Notes: a model not told the origin generated them from the sequence alone. 64,000 bases of DNA from Pseudobdellovibrionaceae bacterium (GCA_019637875.1 JAHBUW010000001.1:62001-126000), one strand, 5' to 3'; shown: positions 40,355 to 49,512, numbered from the stretch's first letter. A program made the numbers and translations.

Positions 40355-40705
40355 TTAGGCCTTGCGAACAAATTCCGACTTCAGATTGATGGAGCCGATG
40401 CCGTCGATCTTGCACGCGATATCGTGTCCGTCACCGGCGTCTTGCAGGCGGATGTTTTTCACCTTGGTGCCGACCTTAACGACGCTCGAGGCGCCCTTGA
40501 TCTTCAGTTCTTTGATGACCGTGACGCTGTCGCCATCTTGAAGGATATTTCCGTTCGCGTCTTTGACGACATGGGCTTCGGGCGCGGCGTCCTCTACCAA
40601 TGTTTGGGCCGGATCCCACTCGTGAGCGCACTCGGGGCAAACCCAGAGGACCATGTCTTGATAGATATTTTCGGATTGGCATTTCGGGCAATGAGTCGGT
40701 GTCAT
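40355..40705 (-). CDS. yjdM: Zinc-ribbon protein YjdM (PhnA-like)
   Basis: A 116-residue cytoplasmic protein matching PhnA/Yjd[22 protein letters not shown] is the N-terminal zinc ribbon (CxxC...CxxC) and the C-terminal domain has [40 protein letters not shown] and [15 protein letters not shown]. Despite the older name phnA it is not proven to act in phosphonate use, and its function remains unclear. The 93-base gap to the divergent hydrolase gene should contain both promoters. Confidence 0.95.
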   Translation of the reverse strand: MTPTHCPKCQSENIYQDMVLWVCPECAHEWDPAQTLVEDAAPEAHVVKDANGNILQDGDSVTVIKELKIKGASSVVKVGTKVKNIRLQDAGDGHDIACKIDGIGSINLKSEFVRKA

Positions 40706-40798
40706 AAATTATCGTTCGCACTTCACCACGCTTCGGGCAACTGAATATTGCCGTGTTTTCCCGCTCGACACTCAGCTCGAGCGAACGCACAATGAGGC

Positions 40799-41671
40799 AT
40801 GAAAAAAATTGTCCTGTTTTCCGGCATGTTGTTTTTGCTCGCTTGTGCGTCGCGCCCCACGCTTCCTCATCCCGATGAGGGTTCTTCCGAGAACGCATCG
40901 GTCGTACGCGCGAACGCCGTCGTGAACGGCCTTTCGCTCTACTATGAAATTCATGGCGAGGGGCCGCCGCTCGTACTGATTCACGGCGGGGGATCCACAT
41001 TGGACACGACCTTCGCGAAGGTCATTCCTTTGCTCGCGCGCCGGCACAAAGTTATCGCCATCGATGAACAGGCTCATGGCCGGACGCCCGACATCAGCCG
41101 TATGGTTTCATTTGCCAATACCGCGGACGATATTGCCGCTTTGTTGACGCATCTTCAGATTCCCAAAGCCGATGTCTTCGGTTTCAGTAACGGTGGGACC
41201 ACGGCCTTGCACTTTGCCATCCGCCATCCCGAAAAAACGAATCGCGTGATCGCCGCGTCGGCGTTGACTCGCCATGCGGACGCTCCCGCCACCTTCTGGA
41301 AATTTATGAAGACCGGAACCTTCGACCAGATGCCGGAGGTTTTGAAGCAGGAATTCCGCAAGGTGAACGCGGATCCCAATGCCCTCTTGGTGATGTTCAA
41401 GCGTGATTCCGATCGGATGAACGCCTTCAAGGATATTCCCTCGGATCAGCTGCGTTCTTTGAAAGCGCCGGTTCTGGTGATCGTAGCCCAGAAAGATGTG
41501 ATGTCGGTGGAAAGTGCTTTGCGCGTCAGTCAGCAAATTCCACAGGCGCGCCTGTTGGTGCTTCCGGGCGGTCATGGAAATTACCTAGGGGAAGTCTCGG
41601 CGGGGCCGCCTATTCCCCAAGGACCGGAGTTCACCGCCGCGAGCGTGAGTGAGTTCCTGCTGGCAAAATAA
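40799..41671 (+). CDS. Alpha/beta hydrolase lipoprotein
   Basis: A 290-residue protein with a lipoprotein signal (KKIVLFSGMLFLLACASRP, lipobox LLAC). The alpha/beta hydrolase domain shows LVLIHGGGSTLDTTFAKVIP (oxyanion HGG), DVFGFSNGGTTALHFAIRHP (nucleophile Ser in GFSNGG), LVIVAQKDVMSVESAL (acid Asp) and LPGGHGNYLGE (His). All catalytic residues are present. It probably acts on an ester or similar bond at the outer-membrane or periplasmic face; the substrate is unknown. Confidence 0.85.
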   Translation: MKKIVLFSGMLFLLACASRPTLPHPDEGSSENASVVRANAVVNGLSLYYEIHGEGPPLVLIHGGGSTLDTTFAKVIPLLARRHKVIAIDEQAHGRTPDISRMVSFANTADDIAALLTHLQIPKADVFGFSNGGTTALHFAIRHPEKTNRVIAASALTRHADAPATFWKFMKTGTFDQMPEVLKQEFRKVNADPNALLVMFKRDSDRMNAFKDIPSDQLRSLKAPVLVIVAQKDVMSVESALRVSQQIPQARLLVLPGGHGNYLGEVSAGPPIPQGPEFTAASVSEFLLAK

Positions 41672-41743
41672 GGGTGAGAGTTTTGCCCCGAGGGACGCCG
41701 TCGACTTGATGTTGGCGGAAATCTGCATTAGTTCTTCAAGGTG

Positions 41744-44056
41744 ATGGCGACGGACAATCCACGACAACTTCCGGAAGAGCTGCGACACCTCGTACATATC
41801 GCCACGGCGATTTTGGGTGACACCATTCGTGATGTCGAAGGCGCCGCGGTTTATCGCAAGGTCGAAAGTTACCGTCGAAAACTCAAGTCCACCCGCGGGC
41901 GCGAGAAAAGCAAAAATCTGCCCGCGATTCTGAAGCAGCTACGCCGTGAGTCCCCGGCATTGCGGCTCCATCTTTCGCGCGCGTTTTCACTGCAACTTGA
42001 ACTCGTGAACTGTTGTGAGGCCGCCTACCGAACGTGGCGGGTGCAGCGTCGGCCAGTGCATGATGAAACGCGCGAAAAAACGGTCATCAACTTGGTACTC
42101 ACGGCGCATCCGACCGAAGCTCGTTCGCTCGAGACCGTGCGTTGGCTGAACGACATCACCGCCGTGCTTTTGGGCGGGTTGACGCGCCAATTTCACTTCG
42201 ATGACGTGCGGATGCGCAGTCTGGTGCGATTGTTGTGGCTGCGTGCGCTTTCGAAAGCGACGAAACCCGCGGTCACGGACGAAGCCGATTACATTTTTTC
42301 GCTCGCGTTATCGGATGATTCGCTGAATTTTCTGCTGACGGAGCATCCCGACTTCAGCCTGCGCCTGCGGACTTGGGTCGGTGGCGACAAGGACGGTCAT
42401 CCTTTGATCGATCACCGCGTGATGCGTGCCTGCCTGCAGCGTTCGCGGCAACGGATTCTTCACCACCTGAATCTGCGGTTGGATCGGATTGCCGACGACT
42501 TTGAAGGATTAAGCCATCGTCAGCGCGTGGGGCTTGGTGACGTTCGCGACATGCGTGCCTTGCGCGCGGCGACTTCAAAATTCTCGCAGGTTGAAAAAGG
42601 GGACGGCCGCCGCATCAAGCAGTGGACCGAGCGGTACCTGAAGGTTGCGAAACGTTTGGATAAGGTCATGGGTACGCACCATGAACACTTGGCCATCCTG
42701 CAGCTGCTGCAAAAGTTCCCGGCGATCGTTTTGCCGATCGAGATGCGCGAAGACTCGGGTCTGGTTCATGAGGCATTGAAGAAAAAGAACGCGGCGATTC
42801 GCCAAATGCTGGGGCATCTGGCGCGGATCGCGGGACCTCTGGAAATCACCTCTTATGCGCGCGGATTCGTGATCTCTCATTGTGAAAGCGGTGCCGATCT
42901 GACGGCGGCATGTGACTTGATCAAATTGGCGACGGGAGCTTCGAATCTGCCGGCGATTCCGCTTTTTGAAACCAGCGAAGCCTTGCGCGGCGGCCGTGAT
43001 ATTTTGAAAGCTTGGCTCAGCGAACGCAAGAATCTGTCGCTAGTGAAAAAGAACTGGCGTGGTCGTTTCGAGATCATGCTGGGCTATTCGGATTCGGCGA
43101 AACAAGTGGGTGTTCTTTCGAGCCGTTACTTGCTGTCGAAAACGATGGTCGAACTGGAGCAAACCATCAAAGCGCGAAAGCTCTTGCCGATTTTTTTCCA
43201 TGGTTCGGGTGGAAGCGTGGATCGTGGCGGCGGCTCATTGAAAGAGCAGATCCAGTGGTGGGCGGATGCGGCGGTGGCGACGCCGAAGATGACCGTGCAG
43301 GGCGAGATGATCCAGCGCTGGTTCGCGAATCCGGAAATCTTGAATTCGCAATGTTCGCATCTGGCAGACGAAGTCCGGGCCCGCCGCGAAGGTCATCACG
43401 AGCCGAAACGCAGCGGCGCGCTCGAAAAATTCGCCGGTCTGCAGGAGCTGGCCTATCGGGAACTGACGGGCGACGGCGGGCGTATGGGGCAGCTGTTGGG
43501 CGCGACGCCGTATCGCTTTCTGGAAGTTCTGCATATCGGTTCGCGGCCCGCGAAACGCGCGAGCGGCGAATTTTCCTTAAATTCCTTGCGCGCGATCCCT
43601 TGGGTCCTGTGTTGGACGCAGACCCGTATTCTGTGGCCGACCTGGTGGGGGCTGGGCTCGGCGTGGAAGCTCATGGGGGCGACGGACCGGCAAGAGCTGC
43701 GCCGTCTCTATCGTCGGGATCCATTTTTCAGCTCGTTCCTCAAAATGTTGGGATTCACTTTGGCCAAAGTCGAAATGGAAATCTGGGAAACTTATTTTCA
43801 GCCCGAGGCGAGCCACCGGGATCTCTCTCGTCAGATTCGGAATGAACTGGCCGGAGCGCGTGCGTTTCTGGCTGACGTCACGGGGGAAGACGATCCTTTA
43901 TGGTATCGTCCTTGGCTTCAAGAAAGTATTCGGATGCGTAACCCGCACATCCATATTTTGAATCTGCTGCAGGTCTTGGCGATCGAAGATAACGACGCCG
44001 ACCTGATGCGCTCAACCCTCGTGGGTATCGCCTGCGGGATGATGACGACGGGATAG
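41744..44056 (+). CDS. Phosphoenolpyruvate carboxylase, divergent
   Basis: About 770 residues, shorter than the usual 880-930. The order of motifs is right: INLVLTAHPTEARS with the catalytic His, VGGDKDGHP, EIMLGYSDSAKQVG, FHGSGGSVDRGGGS and RAIPWVLCWTQTR. Several positions differ from typical enzymes: GGDKDGHP for GGDRDGNP, FHGSGGS for FHGRGGS (the Arg is a key loop residue in E. coli), and GMMTTG at the C-terminus for GMRNTG. It may have low activity or altered control by aspartate. It would form oxaloacetate from PEP and bicarbonate. ATG 41744 or GTG 41741 is the start. Confidence 0.8.
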   Translation: MATDNPRQLPEELRHLVHIATAILGDTIRDVEGAAVYRKVESYRRKLKSTRGREKSKNLPAILKQLRRESPALRLHLSRAFSLQLELVNCCEAAYRTWRVQRRPVHDETREKTVINLVLTAHPTEARSLETVRWLNDITAVLLGGLTRQFHFDDVRMRSLVRLLWLRALSKATKPAVTDEADYIFSLALSDDSLNFLLTEHPDFSLRLRTWVGGDKDGHPLIDHRVMRACLQRSRQRILHHLNLRLDRIADDFEGLSHRQRVGLGDVRDMRALRAATSKFSQVEKGDGRRIKQWTERYLKVAKRLDKVMGTHHEHLAILQLLQKFPAIVLPIEMREDSGLVHEALKKKNAAIRQMLGHLARIAGPLEITSYARGFVISHCESGADLTAACDLIKLATGASNLPAIPLFETSEALRGGRDILKAWLSERKNLSLVKKNWRGRFEIMLGYSDSAKQVGVLSSRYLLSKTMVELEQTIKARKLLPIFFHGSGGSVDRGGGSLKEQIQWWADAAVATPKMTVQGEMIQRWFANPEILNSQCSHLADEVRARREGHHEPKRSGALEKFAGLQELAYRELTGDGGRMGQLLGATPYRFLEVLHIGSRPAKRASGEFSLNSLRAIPWVLCWTQTRILWPTWWGLGSAWKLMGATDRQELRRLYRRDPFFSSFLKMLGFTLAKVEMEIWETYFQPEASHRDLSRQIRNELAGARAFLADVTGEDDPLWYRPWLQESIRMRNPHIHILNLLQVLAIEDNDADLMRSTLVGIACGMMTTG

Positions 44057-44059
44057 TTC

Positions 44060-44809
44060 ATGCGAAATTACATCCTGGCGCTGACGGTGACGGTGACGGT
44101 ACTGGCGTCGCCGGCATGGGCATTTATCAATATCGAATCCGTCCGCATGGGAACCAAAGATCCATTTGTCGGAAAGGCGCAGCTGCTGTTGAGCGGGAAC
44201 GGTGGCAATACCAACAAAAGTACCGCCGCTTTCTCTTCGGTGAATATTCGACGTTGGAGCAATTCCGAGTTCTTGGCATTGATCGACTACAACTACGAAA
44301 CGACGAACAGCGCGCGCAACGTGAACAACGGTCGCCTGCATTTACGCCAGACCTTCGCCAGCCGCGAAGTGCTGGCTTATGAATTCTTCGTGCAGAACGA
44401 GTTCGACGAATTTCAAAACTTGAACGCGCGGCGCTTGGCGGGGGCGAACTTACGTCATGAAATCTTCCGCGATGAGACGAACGCCTTTTTCCTGGGGACG
44501 GGTCTTTTCTATGAAGACGAGGACTACAAGTTGGTCGAGGACCGTTACGGAACGCGCGGTAACTTGTATTTGTCCTACACGGAAAAAATCACGGAGGCCT
44601 TGCAGGGGTCGGCGACGATTTATTATCAGCCGTCATTGAGCCGCGCGAATGATTACCGCATCCGTCTGCAATCGGGGCTGCATGTGCGGATGACGGAGCG
44701 CTTTGCCGTGAATTTAGAGTTTGAATTGAAGCACGAATCGAATTTGCCCGATCCGCGCCTGCAGTCGACCGATACCCGCTACCTAGCGGGCTTTTCGGTC
44801 ACTTATTGA
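44060..44809 (+). CDS. DUF481-type outer membrane beta-barrel protein
   Basis: A 249-residue protein with a Sec signal (RNYILALTVTVTVLASPAWA). The mature part is a run of amphipathic strands typical of DUF481/YdiY-like barrels: VGKAQLLLSGNGGNTNKSTA, SNSEFLALIDYNYETTNSAR, NAFFLGTGLFYEDEDYKLVE and a final aromatic RYLAGFSVTY, the terminal residue pattern used for BAM insertion. It is probably an outer-membrane protein of unknown substrate. It is 3 bases after the carboxylase gene and convergent with the next gene. Confidence 0.8.
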   Translation: MRNYILALTVTVTVLASPAWAFINIESVRMGTKDPFVGKAQLLLSGNGGNTNKSTAAFSSVNIRRWSNSEFLALIDYNYETTNSARNVNNGRLHLRQTFASREVLAYEFFVQNEFDEFQNLNARRLAGANLRHEIFRDETNAFFLGTGLFYEDEDYKLVEDRYGTRGNLYLSYTEKITEALQGSATIYYQPSLSRANDYRIRLQSGLHVRMTERFAVNLEFELKHESNLPDPRLQSTDTRYLAGFSVTY

Positions 44810-45348
44810 GGCGGCAAAACCTTTTCGAATTTGTCGAACTGCTGCTCCCAGCCCATCTTCGCGAACAGCGACATGATGCGGGGGATACCTTCTTCGACGA
44901 TGGTGATCTCGGTCTGACGGCCCATGTCTTTGAATTCGACCGTGACGCGAACGAAGGGCGGCCAATCCCCAGGGATTCCGTAGTGACCCGCCGGCACGGG
45001 GTTTCCCTTTTCGTCGGCGAAGGCCATTTGCGAGACGAGCTTTTTTAACGGTTCGACTTCGACGTAAGTTCCTGAGTTGTATGAGATCTTGCCGTCCGGT
45101 GCCTGCATCGCGAAAAGGAAGCGGCCGCCGGTGCGGGCGTCATTTTCGATCACGGGGGCGGTGAAGTCTTTCGGGCTCCACCACGTTTTCATCGCTTCGG
45201 CGCTGGTAAAGTTCTGCCAGACGACGTCAACCGGTTGATCAAAGACCCGGCTGACGCGCACGACGCTGGAAGTCTTATTTAGGAAGAGGAGCAAGAAGCC
45301 CAGGGCGACGACAAGAATGGCCAGACTGATCAAGATTTTCTTTTTCAT
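44803..45348 (-). CDS. SRPBCC (AHSA1-like) protein with membrane anchor
   Basis: A 181-residue protein. An N-terminal membrane helix (KKKILISLAILVVALGFLLL) anchors an AHSA1-type SRPBCC domain: RVSRVFDQPVDVVWQNFTSA, EAMKTWWSPKDFTAPVIEND, ARTGGRFLFAMQAPDGKISY and QTEITIVEEGIPRIMSLFAK. The last third is the helix over the ligand cavity. It would sit on the outer face of the inner membrane. Its ligand is unknown. It is convergent with the DUF481 gene and divergent from glutathione peroxidase. Confidence 0.8.
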   Translation of the reverse strand: MKKKILISLAILVVALGFLLLFLNKTSSVVRVSRVFDQPVDVVWQNFTSAEAMKTWWSPKDFTAPVIENDARTGGRFLFAMQAPDGKISYNSGTYVEVEPLKKLVSQMAFADEKGNPVPAGHYGIPGDWPPFVRVTVEFKDMGRQTEITIVEEGIPRIMSLFAKMGWEQQFDKFEKVLPPQ

Positions 45349-45395
45349 GGCCCATGATAACGACTAGGTTGTCCACATTTCAACGGAGGACTCTC

Positions 45396-45947
45396 ATGGC
45401 TAGCCCGATTTATGAATTCCAAGTCAAAAAGATCAACGGAACTCCCGCCTCTATCGCGGACTACAAAGGCAAAGTGCTTTTGGTCGTCAATGTGGCCTCG
45501 AAATGTGGGCTGACACCCCAGTACGACGCGCTGGAAAAGATCCACGAGAAGTATCACGAGCAAGGCCTTGAGGTTCTTGGATTTCCGGCCAACGAATTCG
45601 GCGCGCAGGAACCCGGCACCAACACCGAAATCCAAGAGTTCTGCCGCGCGAACTTCGGCGTGAAATTTCCGATGTTCGAAAAAATCGTCGTCAAAGGCGA
45701 GGGCCAGCATCCGCTTTATAAATTTCTGACGGATACCAAGCCGACGGCGGAAGTGAAGGCGGGCACCGATTTCGAAGGCAAACTCAAGGGCTACGGACAC
45801 ACGCGCGAAAAGGCGAATGACATTCTGTGGAACTTCGAAAAATTCCTGATCGGACGCGATGGACAGGTCGTCGCGCGCTTCAATCCCGATATCGCTCCGG
45901 ACGACGCGATCATCACCGGCGCCGTGGAAAAAGCGCTCAAGGCATAG
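45396..45947 (+). CDS. Glutathione peroxidase family protein
   Basis: A 183-residue thioredoxin-fold protein with the GPx signatures: VVNVASKCGLTPQYDALEKI (the catalytic Cys in place of Sec), LEVLGFPANEFGAQEPGTN and the Trp motif in DILWNFEKFLIGRDGQVVAR. Together the Cys, Gln and Trp active-site residues are conserved. It reduces hydroperoxides in the cytoplasm, most likely using thioredoxin in this Cys form. The start follows GGAGGACTCTC. The next gene begins two bases after its stop. Confidence 0.9.
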   Translation: MASPIYEFQVKKINGTPASIADYKGKVLLVVNVASKCGLTPQYDALEKIHEKYHEQGLEVLGFPANEFGAQEPGTNTEIQEFCRANFGVKFPMFEKIVVKGEGQHPLYKFLTDTKPTAEVKAGTDFEGKLKGYGHTREKANDILWNFEKFLIGRDGQVVARFNPDIAPDDAIITGAVEKALKA

Positions 45948-45949
45948 AC

Positions 45950-46573
45950 TTGAGCGAGAAGCTGGCCGAATTGTCCCGTATTCACCGGCGGCTCCGCGAT
46001 TGTCGCCGGTGTCCTGCGATGTGCGACCGTGCGGTGCATGGGCCGGCGCTCGATACGGAGATCATGATTTTGGGCCAAGCTCCCGGCGTGCACGAGGGAG
46101 CGCGCGGCCGTCCGTTCGCGCATACCGCCGGTAAAACCCTCTTCAAATGGCTGAAGGAAGCGACCGGCAACGACGAAGAGGACGTGCGCGAATTGATCTA
46201 TTTCTCGGCGGTGGCACGCTGTTTTCCGGGCAAGGCCAAGTCGGGCTCGGGAGATCGCGTCCCTTCCCGTGCCGAAATCGAGAACTGCCGTCCGCATTGG
46301 TTAGGCGAGGTCGCGGCCCTACGGCCGAAGTTGATTCTTGCCGTCGGCAAACTCGCGATCGCGGAATGCTTTCGTGCCGCAGGGATCACCGAGCCCGCGA
46401 CGCTTGATGCGGCGGTGGGAAGCGCTTTTGAACTTGAAATCGCGGGCGTGAAAACGCGCGTGATCCCATTGCCCCACCCCAGCGGAGTCTCGCGCTGGCC
46501 CCAGACCGAGCCCGGAAAAACGCTTTTACATCAGGCGCTCCGCCGGATTGGCCGGGAATTCCGTACGCATTAA
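45950..46573 (+). CDS. Fe-S uracil-DNA glycosylase, type 4/5-like
   Basis: A 207-residue protein of the family 4/5 uracil-DNA glycosylases. The Fe-S cysteines are CRRCPAMC near the N-terminus and a later pair in AVARCFPGKAKSGSG and EIENCRPHW. Catalytic motif 1 is ILGQAPGVHEGARGRPF and motif 2 is LPHPSGVSRWPQ with its His. It removes uracil from DNA. It begins with TTG at 45950, coupled to glutathione peroxidase. Its last 48 bases overlap the convergent DUF72 gene. Confidence 0.85.
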   Translation: MSEKLAELSRIHRRLRDCRRCPAMCDRAVHGPALDTEIMILGQAPGVHEGARGRPFAHTAGKTLFKWLKEATGNDEEDVRELIYFSAVARCFPGKAKSGSGDRVPSRAEIENCRPHWLGEVAALRPKLILAVGKLAIAECFRAAGITEPATLDAAVGSAFELEIAGVKTRVIPLPHPSGVSRWPQTEPGKTLLHQALRRIGREFRTH

Positions 46574-47326
46574 TATCTCGTGGTGTCCGGTCGCTTCGTA
46601 CTGATTTGGCATTTCGAGTAGGGCACGCAGCTCCAGCGCATTGCGAGTCGCGCAGCCGAACGTGGTGTTATCGAAAATACACCAGTTCTCATTCGTGCGG
46701 GACCGCAGGCGATTCGCTTGTTCCTTCAGGAAATCCGCTTCGTAGTTGCTACGATAAATTTTCGGCGAGCCATGCCATCGGTCGTAGCGGACCGCACTCT
46801 CCGGAGCGTCCCGATGCGGGCAAGGCTCGGGGTCCGCCCAGATGCGCGGAAAATCGTGTCGCGCGAAGAAGTGTTCGGCTTCCGCCCACGCCCATGAGAG
46901 ATGGCGTGGTTCCCAGAAAATGCGGACATTCCTTGGTGTCGATTCTTTGAGCGCCGTTAGAAAGTTCTCCGCGACCTTCGCGTCGAACATGAGGCTCGGG
47001 GGAAGTTGAACGAGAAGCGCGCCCCATTTTTTCCCGAGGGCGGAGATGGCATCGAGGCTGGCGCTCAATGCCGGACCGGTTTCGCGTAGCCGAGCTTCGT
47101 GGATGAACTCCCGCGCCAGCTTTACGGAAAATCGAAAATCCTCGGGGACCGAGTCCGCCCAGCGTCGGTAAGTGTCCGCGCGGTGTTCCCGATAAAACGA
47201 AGAATTGATTTCAACGGCATTGAAAACCTGCGCGTAACGTTCCAGATGAGTGCCTTCGATCGGGAAGGCCGACTTCAAAAATGATGGAATCGTCCATCCC
47301 GCGGTTCCAATGTAAATCTTCGTCAT
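46526..47326 (-). CDS. DUF72 family protein (TIM-barrel)
   Basis: A 266-residue protein of the DUF72 family: MTKIYIGTAGWTIPSFLKSA at the start, FNAVEINSSFYREHRADTYR RWADSVPEDFRFSVK and later LVQLPPSLMFDAKVAENFLT. The pattern GTAGW...N.VEINSSFY is diagnostic. These TIM-barrel proteins have unknown function, maybe related to metal or nucleic-acid enzymes. The gene overlaps the convergent uracil-DNA glycosylase by 48 bases. GGAGGAGATTTTC lies upstream of its ATG. Confidence 0.9.
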   Translation of the reverse strand: MTKIYIGTAGWTIPSFLKSAFPIEGTHLERYAQVFNAVEINSSFYREHRADTYRRWADSVPEDFRFSVKLAREFIHEARLRETGPALSASLDAISALGKKWGALLVQLPPSLMFDAKVAENFLTALKESTPRNVRIFWEPRHLSWAWAEAEHFFARHDFPRIWADPEPCPHRDAPESAVRYDRWHGSPKIYRSNYEADFLKEQANRLRSRTNENWCIFDNTTFGCATRNALELRALLEMPNQYEATGHHEILMRTEFPANPAERLM

Positions 47327-47459
47327 GCGGAAAATCTCCTCCGTGATCCTTCAATCAGCAGCGTTCGTGCCAAGCGCCCCGATTCCCGTTCCATAAATCC
47401 CCAGTCATGGGGGCATTCGCCTTGCTGAGGTCAACTCACGGTTACACCGGGAGGACGTT

Positions 47460-48572
47460 TTGAATTTTGACGAATTGACCACATCGATTTCCGAAGGCGG
47501 CGCGATTTCAGCGGTTTTCGCGCTGAGCGCGACCCTGTTACTGACCTTTCTCATCATGCTGGGGGTGAAGGCTCTTGCGGGCCTCGCGCGGAATGCGACC
47601 CAACGCACACAAACGAAGTGGGACGACTACGTACCCGTCGTGCTCGAGAACATGCGCTCTTGGGTCGTCGCGATTTGGGTGTTCGGAGCGGTGATCAGCG
47701 GTTTGAACTTTCACGACTCGGTCTACGCGGCGTTAAAAACCCTGACCATCGCCGCCACGACTTATCAGGTCATCGTATGGACGGTGCAGTCCATGCGCGC
47801 TTGGCGGGATCGCAAGATGCAGTCTTCCGCCTCCGCCGAAGAGCAGGCTCCCATCGGATTGCTGACCACGGTTGCGGAAACCGTCGTCGTCATCATTCTT
47901 GTCATGGCGGGACTTTCCAATCTGGGTGTCGACATCGGCGCGTTGATCGCGGGTCTCGGTATTGGCGGGATCGCGGTCGCTTTGGCCGCGCAGAATATTT
48001 TGGGAGACCTCTTCGCTTCGTTCTCGATTATCTTCGATAAGCCGTTTCGCGTGGGCGATTTCATCAAGGTCGGGGACGATTCGGGAACGGTGGCGGCGAT
48101 CGGTTTGAAAACCACGCGTGTGAAAAGTCTGACCGGCGAGCAGCTGATTTTCGCGAATAAGGATCTATTGGAAAGTCGGATTCGCAATTTCAAGCGGATG
48201 AATGAACGCCGCGTGGTTCATCGTTTCCGCGTCCCGTTCAAAACACCGTCCGAAAAAATGCGGAGGATTCCCCAGATCGTCGAAGCCGTCGTGAGATCGT
48301 TTCCCCATACCCGTTTCGATTACTGCAAATTGACCGAGATGACCGAGTACGCTTTCAGTTTCGAAGCGGTCTATTGGGTCGACAATCCCGACAACACCAT
48401 GCACTTGCAGATCCAAGAGAAGTTCATCTTGGGCGTCGTGGATGGACTTCGTCACGAAGAGATGAATTTGGCGGTTCCGGCGCAGTACCAGTGGATCGAC
48501 GACGTCACTCCGGACGATGGCCCTGCGCAGATCGCCGATTCGGGGCGCTTGCGCGGAGCAATGACGGAATAA
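47460..48572 (+). CDS. MscS-type mechanosensitive channel
   Basis: A 370-residue protein starting with TTG at 47460 after GGGAGG. Four N-terminal membrane helices lead to the MscS pore and beta domain: VDIGALIAGLGIGGIAVALA AQNILGDLFASFSII is the pore-lining TM3, then PFRVGDFIKVGDDSGTVAAI and GLKTTRVKSLTGEQLIFANK form the Sm-like barrel. It opens under membrane tension to release ions in osmotic downshift. It heads the next small hydrophilic genes. Confidence 0.95.
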   Translation: MNFDELTTSISEGGAISAVFALSATLLLTFLIMLGVKALAGLARNATQRTQTKWDDYVPVVLENMRSWVVAIWVFGAVISGLNFHDSVYAALKTLTIAATTYQVIVWTVQSMRAWRDRKMQSSASAEEQAPIGLLTTVAETVVVIILVMAGLSNLGVDIGALIAGLGIGGIAVALAAQNILGDLFASFSIIFDKPFRVGDFIKVGDDSGTVAAIGLKTTRVKSLTGEQLIFANKDLLESRIRNFKRMNERRVVHRFRVPFKTPSEKMRRIPQIVEAVVRSFPHTRFDYCKLTEMTEYAFSFEAVYWVDNPDNTMHLQIQEKFILGVVDGLRHEEMNLAVPAQYQWIDDVTPDDGPAQIADSGRLRGAMTE

Positions 48573-48663
48573 TTCCCGGAATCTCGGAGTTTCTGACCGG
48601 TGCCGGGGATGGCTCGATCTTGCAGTTTTAAATGGATGAGGCTGAACGCCCTGGAGGTTCCGA

Positions 48664-48867
48664 ATGAATAAGCATGAACAAAAGCCGGATGTGTCGCCTT
48701 CGCAGAATCCGCCGGCGCCCAACAAAGATAAAAAACAAACTCCGCAGAACGACAAAGGCCGTCGTCCTGATGTCTCGAAGGGCGTGGATCCTTCGGTCAG
48801 CAGCAACAGCACGGTTCGCAATCCCGAGGCGGATCTGCAGGACAAACACATCGTGGGTCAAGACTAA
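48664..48867 (+). CDS. Small hydrophilic, probably disordered protein
   Basis: A 67-residue protein rich in Pro, Lys, Asn, Ser and Asp (HEQKPDVSPSQNPPAPNKDK, then KQTPQNDKGRRPDVS), with no hydrophobic core. GGAGGTTCCG precedes the ATG at the usual spacing, the main sign that it is a gene. It belongs with the neighbouring small hydrophilic proteins and may be a hydrophilin-like stress protein. The family is unknown to me. Confidence 0.55.
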   Translation: MNKHEQKPDVSPSQNPPAPNKDKKQTPQNDKGRRPDVSKGVDPSVSSNSTVRNPEADLQDKHIVGQD

Positions 48868-48885
48868 GACCTGAAGGAGGAGCCC

Positions 48886-49116
48886 ATGCCGAACGTCTCT
48901 TCAAAAAGCCAAGTGGTTCGCAGCGGTAATCACAACCGCGCGGATATCCACCGTGAGCACACCGCCGAAAAGGCCCGCGACGACCTGCGTACCGCGTACG
49001 CGGGCGACGAAAATAAAGGTCCGGCGGCCGACAAGAAAGCGAATCATGTCCGTAGTACCTCGCTGAGCGGCCGTCGCATCGACCAGAAGCGCGACGATAA
49101 GGAACCGGTGCGTTGA
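48886..49116 (+). CDS. Small hydrophilic protein
   Basis: A 76-residue basic and polar protein (SSKSQVVRSGNHNRADIHRE, then RDDLRTAYAGDENKGPAADK). No membrane helix or known domain. AAGGAGGAGCCC precedes the ATG. It lies 18 bases after the previous small gene and its stop overlaps the next ATG (TGATG), so the set is likely one transcript. A role as a small stress or nucleoid-associated protein is possible but not shown. Confidence 0.55.
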   Translation: MPNVSSKSQVVRSGNHNRADIHREHTAEKARDDLRTAYAGDENKGPAADKKANHVRSTSLSGRRIDQKRDDKEPVR

Positions 49117-49151
49117 TGAATACGATGAGCACGGGAGTCATGGCGGGGTGA

Positions 49152-49508
49152 ATGGCGAATGGACCGGTGACGCTCGGGATGATGAAAGTCCGCGAAGCTG
49201 AAACCGGCGTCCGGGGTTCAGAAACGAAACCCGATATGAGTTTCCTGTCGCACCTGGCATACGGAACCGCCTTCGCGGTTCTGTACGCGATGACCGAATC
49301 TAGAGTGAAAGCCAACCCGATGGTGAAGGGCGGCGTTTTGGGTTTGGGCGTGTGGGGCCTCAGTCGAATGGGTTTGATTCCGTCGCTCAAACTTCCGCCG
49401 GCGGGCGCGAGCGTGGGGCTTTCGCGCGATTCGCAGATGGCACTCGCGCATCTCGTGTGGGGCGCCAGTATCTCGCAGGCCGTGAGCTCATTGAAAGAGA
49501 GAGGATAG
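49152..49508 (+). CDS. DUF1440-like membrane protein with upstream in-frame stop
   Basis: 118 residues with two or three membrane helices (SFLSHLAYGTAFAVLYAMTE, PMVKGGVLGLGVWGLSRMGL, MALAHLVWGASISQAVSSL), resembling YagU/DUF1440 proteins. In the same frame an ATG at 49116, overlapping the previous stop, encodes MNTMSTGVMAG and then TGA at 49149, directly followed by this ATG. Together they read like one N-terminus (VMAGxMANGPVTLGMMKVRE), so a nonsense change with re-start at 49152 is plausible. Function is unknown. Confidence 0.6.
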   Translation: MANGPVTLGMMKVREAETGVRGSETKPDMSFLSHLAYGTAFAVLYAMTESRVKANPMVKGGVLGLGVWGLSRMGLIPSLKLPPAGASVGLSRDSQMALAHLVWGASISQAVSSLKERG

Positions 49509-49512
49509 CCGT

